This document shows, one piece after another, positions 38,420 through 52,609 of a stretch of DNA of 64,000 bases (the stretch's first letter is position 1; every line of letters starts with the position of its first letter). Made by a program: the position numbers and the translations under genes. The stretch comes from Zeugodacus cucurbitae. Lineage: Eukaryota > Arthropoda > Insecta > Diptera > Tephritidae. The notes below the pieces were generated by a model. It made no database searches. It was not told where the DNA came from and saw only the letters and a list, made by a program, of their open reading frames with translations. The stretch lies in contig NC_071671.1 of the NCBI RefSeq assembly GCF_028554725.1, forward strand, positions 71,480,001 to 71,544,000, written 5' to 3'.

Positions 38420-40481
38420 AATAATATGGGTACACTATATGCTCTGAAGAGAGTCTTTTCAGAGTATTGCTAAATATTATACGTATGTACATACAAGCGT
38501 CTAAAACAATAATAATTTTGACTTCGGTTTGAACTATCAAATGAACTTTATAATCAGAAGAACCTCTTTGAAGTCGAAAATAATCGAAAATAAATAAAAG
38601 ATCATTTGTATAGTTTTCGGAATATAAAGCCAAGATCCACGGTTCTTCGAAATCCAGAAATAAGACTAGTACATAGTTCCTGCCATAATTCTCCTGTTGT
38701 TCGGTAAGGTCTGTAATCGTGTTATCAGCAGTCTGGTGGAAGACATTTCCCCTCAACTTAGGTGCATTTTAATCTTGCCTCTCTTACTTAAAGGATTTAC
38801 CAACTATGTGTCGCCATTTGTAATATTCTTTTCTAACAAACGTCTGTACATTAAGAGATTCTTCCACCTCGTATGTGCGTCGTCAAAGCTTTTCAGCAAG
38901 TTTTTTCAATCTATTGGCCAATTGAATTGAATTCCTTGACTCGTATCAAATTTCCAGTTTACAAATTGTTATTAACCGAACACCCAATGCCAAGTGAAAT
39001 ATGCCAATTCCAGTCGTTCGCCTTATTGAAGTTCAAAAGTGCCATGAGAAGCCGAACAAAGCCGGCCAAAGCAGTGGACGAGTGACCGGCTGTCGCAGCG
39101 CGCCAACGGTCGTAGGTCAGTGTTGGCATGTTTCGCTACAGTCATTTCACTGATGACAATACCAATAACAAGCAATAACAACAACAAATGTAAGGAATAC
39201 CCATTGCCACCAATCCACACATTCGCAGAGAGAGTTGCACGTGCGATTACACACAGAGGTGATGTGAAAATTTCTTAGTGAGTACTTCGAGGAGTAATAA
39301 AATTAAATGTGGTGGAACCAGTATTAACCAAAATGCGTGTGTGTTTGTTTTTGTTGCATGTGGCACACATAACGTCCAACGTCCTAACATTGTTCGTACC
39401 TGCAGTTCGCATGTGTTTACTTAGAGCCGCAGCGGCTGCAGCAGCGTCTAACAGCAATTTGTTACATTGGCGTGGAGATTAGATATGTTGCGCGGCGGCT
39501 ACTCGTGGCGTTGGTGGCACTCAATGGCTCTGATGGCGCTGCAATTGTTGCGCGCTCCGGCGCAGCTTGTGCTGTTTGCTTGGGACATGTTGCCGATGTA
39601 ATGACGATTTGTATCCAATTATTGCTAATAACGCGTTTGAGCATTGATTGGACGCTGCATTGACGTTGCAAATACTCGTAATAACCAATTTCTAAAGACT
39701 CTTAGAAGCGCAGAATTCTTCCAATGGCAGAGTATGTAGTCAGGGTTAAAGTGTGAGGTTAAAGTTGAAACTGGAAAATGTTCGGTAGTGATAAACATAA
39801 CGCCTGCGTTACTCATAGATTGCTAGAAGAATGTTGGGATATTATAAATATTTTGAGAATCCTACAATTTCTTAGAATTTCGAAATTCCAACAACGGAAG
39901 CTTAACTCATTTCAAGTACAGATATTGTCCGTCCGAAATATTGGCAAATATTATATTTTTGAGGAATGCAGTGAGTCTACCGATGGGTCTAATCATTATT
40001 AATCCTATGACTTTCGGTCATGATACAAAAGCAAATATTTTTACTATGATAAGGTATTTCTGCGAATCTGGTAGTGTGTCAATATTTTTCCATCGAAGAC
40101 ATTATGAGTACTGTGACTCCATTAATTATTCTTAGAAAAATACACTGCAACATTGTAGACAGCCAATAATGTTTAGAATTGTGGTCGATCACCAAAAAGG
40201 CGTTTGACTCCCGTTGCTTTTGGCGCAATAAACATGCAAATCAATTTGACGATAGACATCGTGACGATGCGGTCAATACTCGTGGCATGAAGTACTGCGC
40301 ACCTGCAGCGAAAACCAATACACAAAAACATGCGTCTTTAAGAGTCAGTAGAAGTCAAAGCCGGAAGCGCAATTTGCATATGCATGGCTTAAATACTTGT
40401 ACTCACATGGCTAGCTGCGCATGCGCACCAACTGACTGCCGTAGTCTTCGGCGGCCGGCCTGTTGGCTGGTGCTACTGACC

Positions 40482-40497
40482 GCCGGTAGCTACCGGC
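40482..40497. repeat. 16-bp perfect palindrome
   Basis: GCCGGTAGCTACCGGC equals its own reverse complement. It sits in a short GC-rich island with another self-complementary stretch just upstream (40451-40460). It could be a site for a dimeric factor or chance in GC-rich DNA. Confidence 0.6.
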
Positions 40498-41423
40498 CAT
40501 AACCACTTGACGTAATAATTGTCGACTGACGCCAATGTCAATAAAATTTCGCCATATTATCACACTCACCGACAACGATATCGTTGGCAGTTCTTTAGTG
40601 TCCACAGGAATGCAACACTCTTTATTTATTTCGTGCTTGTAGACTCTTCGTGATGGACATTTATGAGAGTGCCGCTGTCATTACTTTGTAACGCTTGTAT
40701 TCGGTGTGTGTGTGTGTATTTTAACGGTGCATAAGAGTGTAAAGAACTTCGGTAATATATATTGTATCGTGTGCATCCTCGGGGAAGCAAAGGGTCACAA
40801 TGAGATTCCTCCATTTATTTCGATTATGAGCTAGCCTCCTAGGTTAGATTTCAACTTTCTTTCTTTCTGGGTTTCTAGCGGATAATCTTCTAAAAGCCTA
40901 CAGTCTTATGCACCCCCAAACTATATACATATTTGCTATAGATATGCTAATATCTCTAATTATCACTGCACTGTGTTTTATTTCAAACTGCCGAGTAGAG
41001 TTTAGAACAGCAGCGCTTTCATAAATGTGTGGATATGTTTGAATGTAGTTTCGAATCGGCGCATCTGACTTACCGTCGAGGTCAACCTGACCTCCAATGG
41101 TGCAGAGGAAATTAGCCGATCGTCCAGCGCTTTGTGTGTGTGTAAAAGGAAACTGTGCTTGCCGAATGCGTAAGACAGCACAAGAGATGTGAAATAAATA
41201 ATCACAAGCCCAGGAAACGCTTATCCAAACACTTGTCAGATTGCATGTCAAATGGTAATAATATAATTTTCTTCCTGCTCAGCCACAAAGCCTACTCAGC
41301 CGCGGCGGATGGTGCGCTGGCGCGAGAATAAGAACGGCGCTGCAGCAAAGCAAACCGAACTTAGGGAGTAACAAGACTAAATGGTGCATAAAGTGCAACA
41401 ACAAGGACGTTCAATAAGATGAC

Positions 41424-41444
41424 TAACAACAACAACAACAACAA
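41424..41444. repeat. (CAA)n microsatellite
   Basis: About seven CAA units. Shorter CAA or TTG tracts recur throughout the window. Confidence 0.85.
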
Positions 41445-44400
41445 CCATAACATCATTAGTATTTGATTTGCATTTCCCAGCCGCAACCAGCCGTTACTTT
41501 GTTACGAGCTCCAGCCGTTGCTGCGGCAATATCGATCGGCAGCTCCAGTTTGTTGCATTGTGGCATGTGGCCATGTGGCAAGCGCATTGCTTTTGTTTGC
41601 ATAACCGTGTGCAAACATAACATTAGGGTTCATTTAGCGGCGTTCGATGCAATTATTATGATCGACAAGGTGTTATAATGGACGCTGGAGTGATGCTTAG
41701 GCGCTGATTATGCTGCGTCGATCGCCTGCGCCTGCGTATGCGCATGCCTGCGCGAAAGGAAGGGACAAACGTGCGCAAGGCTGGCTGTGAAGCTGGTCAC
41801 GAATGCAATTTTTTGCACAGATTGTTGTTGTAGTGTGCTGCAAACAAAAGCAAGAAGAACTTGGCGTTCAGTGTTCTTAAATCTTCCGCAGTTCTTATTA
41901 CAAAACACAATGCGACGAGCAGCTGGCAAACGCTTCATGGCTGGCCAATCAGGTGCTGTTCGATTAATCTGCACTTTACGTAATTTGTTATGTCATATTT
42001 GCATGCAACAAGCTGCTTGCTGGCACAGAACGCTCTCTACCCAATGGAGGCATGCCAGGAAGCAAGTGCGAGAACAGTTAAATTGAAGTTGGCGAACTTG
42101 GCTGCGGTTGCTGTGGCTTTTATAACAGTTCAAGTGCTTAATTGCCCAGCGCACAGCGAAGACTCACACTTTTATGAGTTTCCAGTTCAATGAAGACGTG
42201 AAGTTAATTTGAAAAATTTCGATTCTGCGAAATTAAAATCGAAATTTCAGTTCTTAGTCCGACAACACACTTGACTAGTTAAATCATACATAAAGAATTA
42301 AAAAAAAAATATTTTTTCCAATAAGGTGTCTGAACTTGTATTGGAAACACAAAAATCAGCACAGAATATTTGATGTCTTCAAGTTGCAAGAGGGTTCCTT
42401 TCAATCAGTGCCACCGCCAACAACAAAAACATCAGTAAAAGCATTCCTTCAGCTCAGCGGCTCGAGTAAGACTTGCTTGATTATGGGAATGTGTTATTTG
42501 CGCAAATAATATAACCAATCAAGTGAAGTTACACATGCCACCACCAACAACAACAACAACACATATGTATGCACCTATAAGCAGGCATTGCTTACTTTGG
42601 CAATACAACAACAACATCGAATTGCAACTGACAATGCGACAACTCAAATGCTGACATCTTAATGGCACGGAAATTGATAAGAGGAATTTTAAATGTGTAT
42701 TTAAGCAAACAAGACATAAAAGTCAGCAGAAATACAAATGTGGGCACAAACTATGTGAGAGTGTCTCTGTGTGATTGTGTTCTTCCTTGAGACTCAGACA
42801 GTTAAAGCGGCAGAAAGAAATCTGCATGCAAACGAGCACTATTGCCAACGCGAGTACCAGGGATATAGGTGCGAGTTAGGCACTGTCAACAATAAGGAGG
42901 TCCTTAAAGGAAACTATATTTAAACTCACTAACAAGACTAATGTGATCTTTGATTACTTTGGTAATGAAATTAATACAATTGACGATTTTATAATAAGTC
43001 ATAGAAATCGTATCAGAAAGATAGTTGAATGTATCATTGAGAAATGAACAGATAAGCCTTTTATTATACATCAATATGGGATACCCGCTCATCATCGATT
43101 TCTTTCTAGTCGACTCCGCTATACATCGATCACTCAAGTAAAAATTAAAAAATTATGAACTTCACCAAAAGTGCGGCACCACCCTAATGCAGCAGCACGT
43201 GTGAGCTCGCAAATCGGCTAGAGCGTTGTTGTTTTTTCATTAGTTACTTTGCCACAACGGCACTATTTAACTGCACTTTTATGGCATTGACTTTGTGGTA
43301 AATAACTTGTTGACCACCGAAACAAACCACAACAACAACAACAACTAATCAACGAACAAGGAAGTTTGCACAAATGGCAATGTAGAAACTTGTGGGTGCA
43401 ACGGACTCGTCTGCAACCAAGCACGCACACAACAACACGCCGCGCTGCCACATTTACGATGTACGAGTATGTTACATTGTTGCCACTTGCAACATAGAAC
43501 AATTTTGTAATTAGACCCTTAACGGTACAACATAGTCCTGCAGAGCAAACCGCCAAGCCATCATCACTCATTCGCATTTGGTTTTTGCTCCGCGCTGAAA
43601 TGAAGCGACACACGGTCGCAGGGTGCAACTAAGTCGCTGTGGCATAGCTTAATTGCCACGCATAAATAACTGACGAAAAGCCAAAATGCAGACACACAGT
43701 TATTATAACTGTAACTGTACGGGGAAATCACAAATACTCGTATGGGTGATTGAAAGCTTCTTTGGAGTATAAGCATGTGCAACTCGACTGCCGTTGCAAC
43801 TCTATTGTGTGGCATACCAATGCGGTGGACATGTCTAGTAATTAACTCTTACTTAAATGAAGAACCATTCTAGTTGCTTTCGGTGTTAAAGACTCTATGA
43901 AAGATCGTTTCAAGGCAACTAAGAATACGATAAATATTTTCGGAGTAGAATTCAATTATTTGACGATCGTCTCTATGAGGCAGGCCAGTTATTAAAATAC
44001 GTATTATATATTATACTAAGCTACTGTGTACCCACAAAAGTGTTTTGTAAATTCTAAATTTGAACACATTCCACATTCATCATTAATTATGCGGGAAGCC
44101 GCGAGAACATGTCGAATTATGTGTTCGCTAGAATTTAGCGAAATGTAAACAATTTTGACAAGCAAAACCAATAATGAATTTTTAACGATCATCCCACAGC
44201 TGGGCTGCTGCTCATGCTGATGCTATGCTTCCGACAATTTATTAGCTTCTTGCGATCAACAAGACGGATCACCAATTACCAAAGTTAAAAAAATAGTAAT
44301 TCTTAAAGCAACATTCTCGATCAATATTACTACAACTACACACATATATATACATAAGTAGATATATGTATATACAGAAGTGATGAGTAACGTCATAATG

Positions 44401-44849
44401 CGGAAGTTTCGTATTTCCTAATTCAAATTTGTCAGAATTCTGTTTATTTGAACGCATGAATTTGTGATGCCATTTTATGATTATATCTGCCTCTTTGCTG
44501 AGTTGATGCCGCACTGACAGCTGCATGTAATACACATAAATATTGGGTAAACATACATATGTCATTATTATAAGCGGCTGCGAATTAATAAAGATTTCTT
44601 TGTCCGCCTCCGCCACAGCCTCCTCCGCTTGCCTTGTCAAAAGCAAAATATTAATAACAACTGCTTATCGCAACGGTCGTATTCCGTTACACTCACTCCA
44701 AGAGAACTGACAAAAATATTAACACCAACAACAGATAAAAAAAAAAACAAATTTTAAGTTCGAAAAATTGCCGAAATATCTTTTCAGCTAATAATTCAAA
44801 TTCAGTCGAGGTGTAAGTGAAATTGATGGTAATTGACCGTCGCAGCACT

Positions 44850-44868
44850 CACACACACACACACACAC
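44850..44868. repeat. (CA)n microsatellite
   Basis: About 19 bp of perfect CA alternation just before a CpG-rich patch. Confidence 0.85.
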
Positions 44869-47800
44869 GTACAGACGACGATTTGTGTAGCTTTGCACCT
44901 CTAGATTAGCGCGCGACAGCAAGAAATTGTTGTGGTGTTCGTGGCTTTTGTCGCCGCGTTTCTTTTGGCTCGCGCGGCGTTATTTGTCCAGCCGATGTCT
45001 CGATATTTATGTTTATTGCCCACAATTGTCGTAAATTGGCATTGGAACACATCGTAAATGTTTGGCAGCGCTTGCCATTTGGCAGCATTATGAGCGGCAG
45101 CGAGCGCGAGACGAGCGCTTTCGAAGCGGATATTCAACATCGCGAGTCTTTGTGGTGTGCAGTATCATTCGGCGCATGCGCAGCAATTCTGCAGAGTCGT
45201 TCCGCGATCCTTCGCTATATCAATAAGGCGCTGCTGTACCTGGGCACTTCCGGGTGCTGCGGTTGTGCTGGCTGTTTGTTTTATAATTGCACACTCAGAA
45301 AAAGTGTTTGGCTTTGACAAATTTTTATGGCGACAAAGGTATTTTATTAGAATTTAGTCGCTTAGTACACAACTCACGCCTTTCATGATCACTTTCGGGC
45401 TGTTATTTAAAGGTCTCTCTCGAAATGGGTTTTATTGGCAAACAAGTGAAGAGTCTGGTTAAGGGAAGATAAGAGCACATTTTAGTCGCCTTCAGAGTTT
45501 TTATTCCTTTCTGATACCATTGAGGTTGAGAGCATACCATTAACGAGGGTAAAAGCTTTTTGAGGATGAGAGTGTTTATTTAATTTGAGATTAACACATA
45601 TATATTGCTAACTTTTGATATAAGTTTTGGATTCTCAAGTTTACCAAAATATTTGGCCTCTGTCGCTTCGCTGAAATCAATCCCTCTTTTTCCCTAGACG
45701 GCAATGGTTCTATTCGATCTCGACGGTCTATCGCTGTACCAGTTAGATCGTTGGTATCTGAATGTTTATAAAGTTTTTTTTATTAGAGGTAGATCCCTAA
45801 GGATCACTAGTTGGAGTTCCATGTTTTAAAGGTTCTCTCCAACCAAACATTCTGGGTTCACGAAACGTTTTTCGGTCCGTACCCTTATTTCATCCGAAAT
45901 TGTATCTCGAGTCTTACTGAGTCTTCAATCATTTAATGAATTAGGACCACATATTAACTCAATAATAAGTGGCGATTTCTTCTTCCATCTCTTTACTAAA
46001 TAGAGTTCCCTAACAATTGTGTGCAACTGTAAAATTTCCAATCAATTGTAATAACTTAACGAAATATCCGCCACCTAGCTGCTGTGCGAGAGAGGTCTCT
46101 GCCGCACAGAGTCGCATAAATAGCGCGCGACTGGTGGCTTCCATTCGAGCGGCTTCAGAGCCTACGCAACGTTTTGTGCTATTGGAGAAATGAATTTGTG
46201 TGTTTTCCAGTTTTTTTTTCAGCGCAAAGATTAGCAAAATGCCACAACAAATACAAAAGCCGCTATGCGATGCCAACGCAATATAACGGATTCCACTAAA
46301 TTAATGTTCTGGGTGGGCGGTTCACTGACCCGCCATAACCAATATGCACTCGTACATATGGATGTATGTATGTATGTATGCAGAGAATTACAATGGCATA
46401 TTGACTCGTTGTTATTCGTGCAACATGCGCGACGGCACACAACATTGTCTGCAATGCAGCAGTTAGTGGCATAATCAACAACAACAACAACAGCAAAAGC
46501 AAAAGCAAATTATAAACTCCGCCAATGTCATAGAAGGCAGAAGGCAGAAGACAGTGGAGGCGGTGTGGTCAACGCGTCGGTGGCAGTAATGGGCGGCTGC
46601 GTTGATTGCTTGATTGTCAGACGGTGAGCTTGCGCCTCCATATCCCCCTGTGCCTGCATGTGTCCATCTATGATTAAGCTTCTAAGTATGCATGCGTCTA
46701 CAATAGAATTGCATGTCTGCGTACGTGCCGCGATTCATTGATGACACCAATACTGTTGTTGTTGTTGCTGTTGCTGTTGATGTTTTGATATATTTGCGTT
46801 TGGTGGTGCGAACAAAACCGTCACCCATATATTCTCCTACACATCGTGGTTTATCTGCATGTCTGCATGCATTTGCGGTTTTTGACATCGAAGCCCCTGG
46901 TGACATATGTTGGCGCCGAAGGACATCATTTTGGCTGGCAGGTGCTAATCTATGTCGCTGTTCATTTGTGAACGGCCACCAGACAAACCGATATGATCAA
47001 ACGCTTCTTCCGCACGGTAGTGGTTTTGCTTGTTCCCATATTCGTTGAAGAGGTGAGCTTAAAATCCCTTTTCAAATGTTGTACTTAATTGAACTCTTTT
47101 ATGCGCATCAGATAATACCAGAAAAATGTATCTCTCTCTGTGACACCAACTGCAGTGCAGCAGATTGTGAACTATTGGATTGGTAACTTTTATGATTTTA
47201 GTTCGTACGTATGCCAGAGTGGTTCACATTGCGTTAGTTGGTGGTTCCCAACTTCGCGAGGTATGTTTTAAGTAGAATGTGCTCAGGTTTTCACTTGGCA
47301 TAGGGATCAACAACTTAAAACAGTGTGATCTTTATACTGTGTACTGTATAAAGACCTCGAACTACTCGATTACAGACTCGACAAGAATTGGGAGTTGCAA
47401 AGACGGCACCGAATCCGCATTTGGCAGAAATTTGAGATTTTTTCTATGAAAATATTGTCTGGAACTTAGAACATTGGATAGAACTAGAGTTCGGTTCTTG
47501 AAAACTGATCTTATGAAATAAAACCAATGATATTTCTTAATATTTAAAAAGAAGCTACGGTATAGACCACTTTGAAGTATTGGCTCTTATCATGTTTTGT
47601 AAAGACCATTCTTTGTAATTTCAGTTCGAATTCTAAAATCTGCTAGAATACTGATAGATCAGAAGTTTCTGTGGATGTCACTAAAATCATGACAAATTTC
47701 GCCATCCGGCCCGAGAAGTAACTTGCTAAATCTTCAAAGTTGTTATAACAATTATGATAATCACAACAAAAATATAAATATGAATAAATTACGTGAGCGA

Positions 47801-50800
47801 AGTAGTGCAAAACGAAGTCAAAGTTCATGAATGAAGGAGAGGTATTCGAATCCGAAAAAAGAAATGCAATAACAACAATTTATTTACTCTGCCATGACAG
47901 AGTGCGCGCGAGACCACAAAGCGCACGCACCAAACCGCACTTAATAAACAGCGCAAAACAAATACTACGAGTACTATGTAACAAAGCGGTGGAAGAGAAT
48001 CGCAAAGGAATGACGAAAATTAATTAACTGTTAAATTAAATTCACTTTGAATGTCAACAATGCGAGTGCGGGGCTTGAAACGCTCCGGCACCAGCGCCGG
48101 CACCGGGGGCGAGGCATACGGTTTTGTCCAACATGCTGCCGACTTCCACCTGCGGCGATCAACATGACTGCTCAGCTCAGCACCTGGGTCCAAGCGTGTG
48201 GAGGCGGAGGCAAGGCGGGTGCGCGCCGCTGACTTTGCTGGAGCTGCCGTTGACGTTTCGGTCGTGTTGACTCCGGCGCTGCTCGTTGTGTGGTGGCGCG
48301 GCTGTCAGCTCAGCCAACAAAGCATATCGTCGAACGGTAAATATTGTTTGGTTTTTGCCATTTGCTGTCGCTGTCGCTGATGGGCTTACCAGCGAAGAGG
48401 AACTGCTGTACACGAAAACAATTTAATGGAATTGCGTAAATGTGCCAGCAACAAATTTTCATAGAATTAAATACAAACGAAAAGAGAAATGCTGAAAATT
48501 GCCATTAACAACTTTAATATTCAACAAATTAACAAATAGAAAATTATTCTTGACTTTCATTGTGTTGAAAAGTAAAGAAAACCGAAGGAAAGAAAACTAA
48601 AGAGTTGTGGGCGAGTTAACTATAGTTTTATTAGTGGATGGCAAAAAGTTGAATGGAATGTTCGAAAGAATTGTAAAATGTGGTATATGCTCAAGAAAAC
48701 CGTACAAGTGTTATTTAATAGGAGGAGGAGGAGCCGTTTCACTTGTCTGCTGAATATATCATCCAAAAGGAAAATGTTTAATAAAACCCCGCTGAGTTAT
48801 TCGAAAAGCTCTCCTGGTTGGACCTTGTAACAAAAGCCTGCATATTCAATTTGCTTTCATAAGTTTCATTTTACATATTTTGTGTCGAAATTAGGCGCAT
48901 TTATAGGTATATCGGGTTTTCTGGCGAAACTAGACAACCCACAAACTTCCTCCATTAGTATAGTATAGGTTATTAAAACTTACTAGTTTTTTTCTCCGTA
49001 AGCGAGAGGTGTACATAAACTTACCACGTATAACAGTTTGGTAAATTTCGTTTGAGTGCAATGTGTAAAAGCATTGAGTGCGTTTTCAAAGAGGAGAGTG
49101 CGCTTTGAGTGAGAAAATGTATAAAATAATCGCAAGAGAGACCTCATAAATAGATGGCAAAAAAGCGAAAGAAAGAATACAATTAAATAGGTAAACAAAT
49201 GCAGGAATTGCAGAAAACCGGCTTTTTAAATATAAAGTATGAGTACATTTTTCTGCAATTTCTGACGACGCGCGCTCTGAAGCGCTCTGTGCGCTCTCGT
49301 AGTTTCGTAAATTTTTTCAAGTTCTACGAGTGCTACTACATAAGTGCAATAGTTTAAAAAATATTAAAAAATCTTTTTACAGTTATTTTGAAATTGTTTA
49401 TACTAATTTTGGACAATTATTTTACTCTCACATATATCCCGATAGAAACAATAGTTGGAGATAGATTGATCTATTTTATAACATTATATCGATTACAATC
49501 TCGAATTCTCATTTTTCTTCTGGTTAAAAAACTGCAGACGCAGTCGTTCCTTATATTAATTATATTGACCTCAGATATTATTAGAATATAAGTTTTGTTG
49601 GATTCTTCAACTTCTTATATTTATAAGCAAAAATAGGCTTTATAAACAATAAGGACCATTTTAGATTGCAAATTGTCAATAAAAGCTTTAGTCAGTCACA
49701 AGCCCCTCTGAAGTATTTTGAAGCCAGCAAAGCCAAGTCAGATTTGAGGCGTATCGATGGACAGCTGCGGAAGAGTTGAGATTCGAAATGGAACCAATGG
49801 CAAGCAATCCAATCTTACTAATAACTCGGGAACAAAATCACACATATGCGACCGCATTTGAACACACACACACACACATGTATGCATGTATGTGTCCATG
49901 TACTCCACTGCTGCACTGTATCATGTAGGCTGAATATCATTTATGTTGTTGTTGTTGTTGCTGCTGTGACTTGTGTAAACCCATTTGATGACTGAGGCAG
50001 CAGCTGCTTAGGCGACCGACCAGCTCAAGCACACATACGATATATATAATTGAAGAACAGCACTAACAGCAACAACAACAACAATGTGGAGGCATAAAAA
50101 ACTGCTACAGTGATGACTAGTATCAACTAAGGAATGGTTAGTTCATGTTAATGAAAACAACAAGCGGCATGAAGAGCACGCTGTTTTCTTTTTTTGCGCA
50201 GACAACACCGGTTTTGGCATTGAAATGTTGTAGCATTCGTACGAATTTCGAAATAAGAGAAGCGACACAATAAAAGTCAACCAAGCGGAGAACCTGTAGA
50301 AGGAACAGTATCAACGGCAACACCATCTACGACAACAAAAGCAACAATAACAACGCTGACAACAGCGGCTAAGGACCCCAGCCTATTGGTTCGAAGAACT
50401 AGACTTTTGCAAAACAAAAAAAAAAATATAACAAAACAAAAAAGTTGGCTTAGAACATGACAAACACTGTGAAGAGACTCGAGATCAGGAGCATAAGCAG
50501 AAAGGAGGCCCCTCGGAATGCAAATCAAAGTGTTTTAAATGGTTCTCTGAACTTTGGAGGTTATATAATTGTCTAGCGTCTTGGCTTTTTAATAATTTAT
50601 ATACGTATTTATACGATTCCCGTTATTTGAATGAGCTCTTAGCACCTAATCTTTCAACTTTTCATCTTGAAACCTTATTCAATACAAGTTTGGTTTCCTA
50701 CCGGGTTCTAGGATGTGTATTTTGCGTCCCTTTTGCCTATTTGTGTGCATAATAGTTATATCGCCTGCGTTGCCGGTTAGTCAAGTAACCGAGTATCATC

Positions 50801-52371
50801 ACTTCTGAAATACATTTCTTTGGCTGGACGACGATGATGACAAAATGAAACTCACCAGCACACTAACAATAAGTATTGCACGCAAATCAAAAAAGGAGGA
50901 TGTCCATATGTATTAGGGTGCACCTTATTTAATACGAATTATAACTTTTCAAAGTTCCAAAGGATTCTTCATCATTCTACTTATGAAGTTGAAGTGTTTA
51001 TTTAACTAACTATTCTGATTTATTAAAGCTTTTTTCGAAAGTAAACCCTTAAAATCTCCTCAGGCCCGTACAAGTTGTCTGTCAGTTTCATGGTAAGAGA
51101 AGCTCCCTAATGTGAGTTCAATAATATCGCGATACAAATAATATACGTGCATGCATTAAGCCTTACTCATCCCTAAAGAAAACGGACGTGGCTGGTTCGA
51201 TCTGTAGTCCACAATGCCATTCTCCATTCTCCAACTGATCGCTCTGTCCGTCCCCCTGTCTGCCTACGTGGCCGAACGTCTGACTATTGGTGATAATGAT
51301 GATGATCGTCCACCAGGGAAATGGGATTTCGCTGCGCGAATGTGTGCCCAACGAATGGAGGGATTAAAAAGTTTAATGTTTGCCAAGTGAGGAATATTTG
51401 CGCATTAGCTACAGCTCCAGCGCCCCAAAGCAGGTAGGTACTCATACGTACCGAAGTAACCCGCACGCTACAAGCCAGACAGACAGACATACGCATAAAT
51501 ATGCCCAAAGGAGCATGCAAAGCATTGCTGTCATATTATGCGCTTCTTCCTTCCGTCTTCTGGCCGTCCGCACAATCTCATCTCCTTCACCTGACTCGGC
51601 CGGGCGCTGCGTCGTCGGCTGGTGTAACAGGTGCAGATGCCTTGCTGCGGCCGCAGACAGGCACCCATACCCCATCGGGGAATGAAAGCTGCGCAGCGCT
51701 GAGGAGACTCAGTTCTTTATATGGCAGAAGGAGGGTGCTTTGCCCTTTGCTGATTGCCAAGTTAATCGAAGAATTACGCGCAAGAATCGCATGGAGCATG
51801 TGTAGGTACATACTCGTATTTCATGGTTCGACTTGTTCGTATGTGCGCATGTTTGATTAAAATTATTTGAATGAATGTTATATGCAGGTATATTAGCATT
51901 ATGTTTCCTATTGTTGAGCTTTATGATTGTCGATATGTGTGCATGGAGATGTATACTTACCCATATGAGCGTCGTTAATAAGGATTTTGTATGATTTTCC
52001 ATAAATAACTAATCGAAAAATATTTGTTAGCCTGTTGACTGTAATGGGATTAGCTTACTAGCGACCGAAACTGGAGATTAAAGACTCGCCTTAAATAATA
52101 ATGACTTCGAAGGAATTTGGGATTAGTTCAGAAGATTTTTTCTCAGAAGACGAGTGCTATTAGAGTTAACACAGATTTCACTTTTGATTTCCCCCTAACT
52201 TTGATGATCAAATTTTCTTCGAAATTCGTTTCAATTTGTCTTAGATGTCCTTCATCCGCGCCAAAGCAACCCCTTAGGCGATTTGAAGTTGACCAACAAA
52301 TACTCACCACACCTCACCAGGTATGGCGTTGAGTAGAGTCACTGCCTGAAACTTAAAAGTGAGAAACCACT

Positions 52372-52463
52372 TGAGCGCAAACGCTCAGCGCACCCGACAC
52401 TTGGGAGCGAACTCCGCTCCACTCAAGAGCGGAAAGCTCAAGGTGCGCTCAGTGGTGCGCTCA
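52372..52463. promoter_or_regulatory. cluster of TGAGCGCA octamers
   Basis: TGAGCGCA occurs at 52372-52379 and its reverse complement TGCGCTCA at 52444-52451 and 52456-52463. The last two lie in a 12-bp tandem (GGTGCGCTCAGT/GGTGCGCTCAAT). The first copy also forms the hairpin TGAGCG-CAAA-CGCTCA. An initiator-like TTTCAGTAG follows 150 bases downstream, so this may be a proximal promoter element. The factor is unknown. Confidence 0.35.
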
Positions 52464-52609
52464 ATGCGTATGCGTTTTGGCCAGAAACCAGTTGGCATGG
52501 TGGCTAAGACAACAACAATAGCAGTACCAAAGCGGTTACAGGCAAACAGCCAAACAACGGTGGCGGCGAAGTGAGCTCAATGCCAGCTCTGTGTGGCAAC
52601 ACCAGTTTC

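Larger units (their letters stand above)
38420..52340. other. long gene-free stretch with simple repeats
   Basis: No supportable coding gene in about 14 kb. It carries CAA/TTG tracts (41424-41444, 42545-42560, 46479-46491, 49945-49960), CA runs (44850-44868, 49862-49877), ATGT tracts (46360-46380) and CpG-rich patches near 39410-39560, 45060-45240, 48060-48310 and 51540-51680. A GAG triplet run sits at 48721-48732. The character is that of intergenic or intronic DNA next to a large regulated gene. Confidence 0.5.

Noticed and set aside
38223..38756. Longest simple open frame outside the Jheh genes, 177 codons, minus strand
   Set aside because: It runs through a (TA)n microsatellite giving IYIYIYI, has random-looking composition, no domain, and overlaps another frame (38108-38365). 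A TE remnant at its 3' part is possible but I could not name one.
45009..45317. 102-codon frame in a CpG-rich patch
   Set aside because: Open frames occur on both strands here, which is typical of base composition, not coding.
48047..48232. GC-rich frames, including an ATG at 48060 in good fly context (CAACAATG)
   Set aside because: The ATG-initiated frame ends after 35 codons with no splice donor in frame. The composition explains the open frames.
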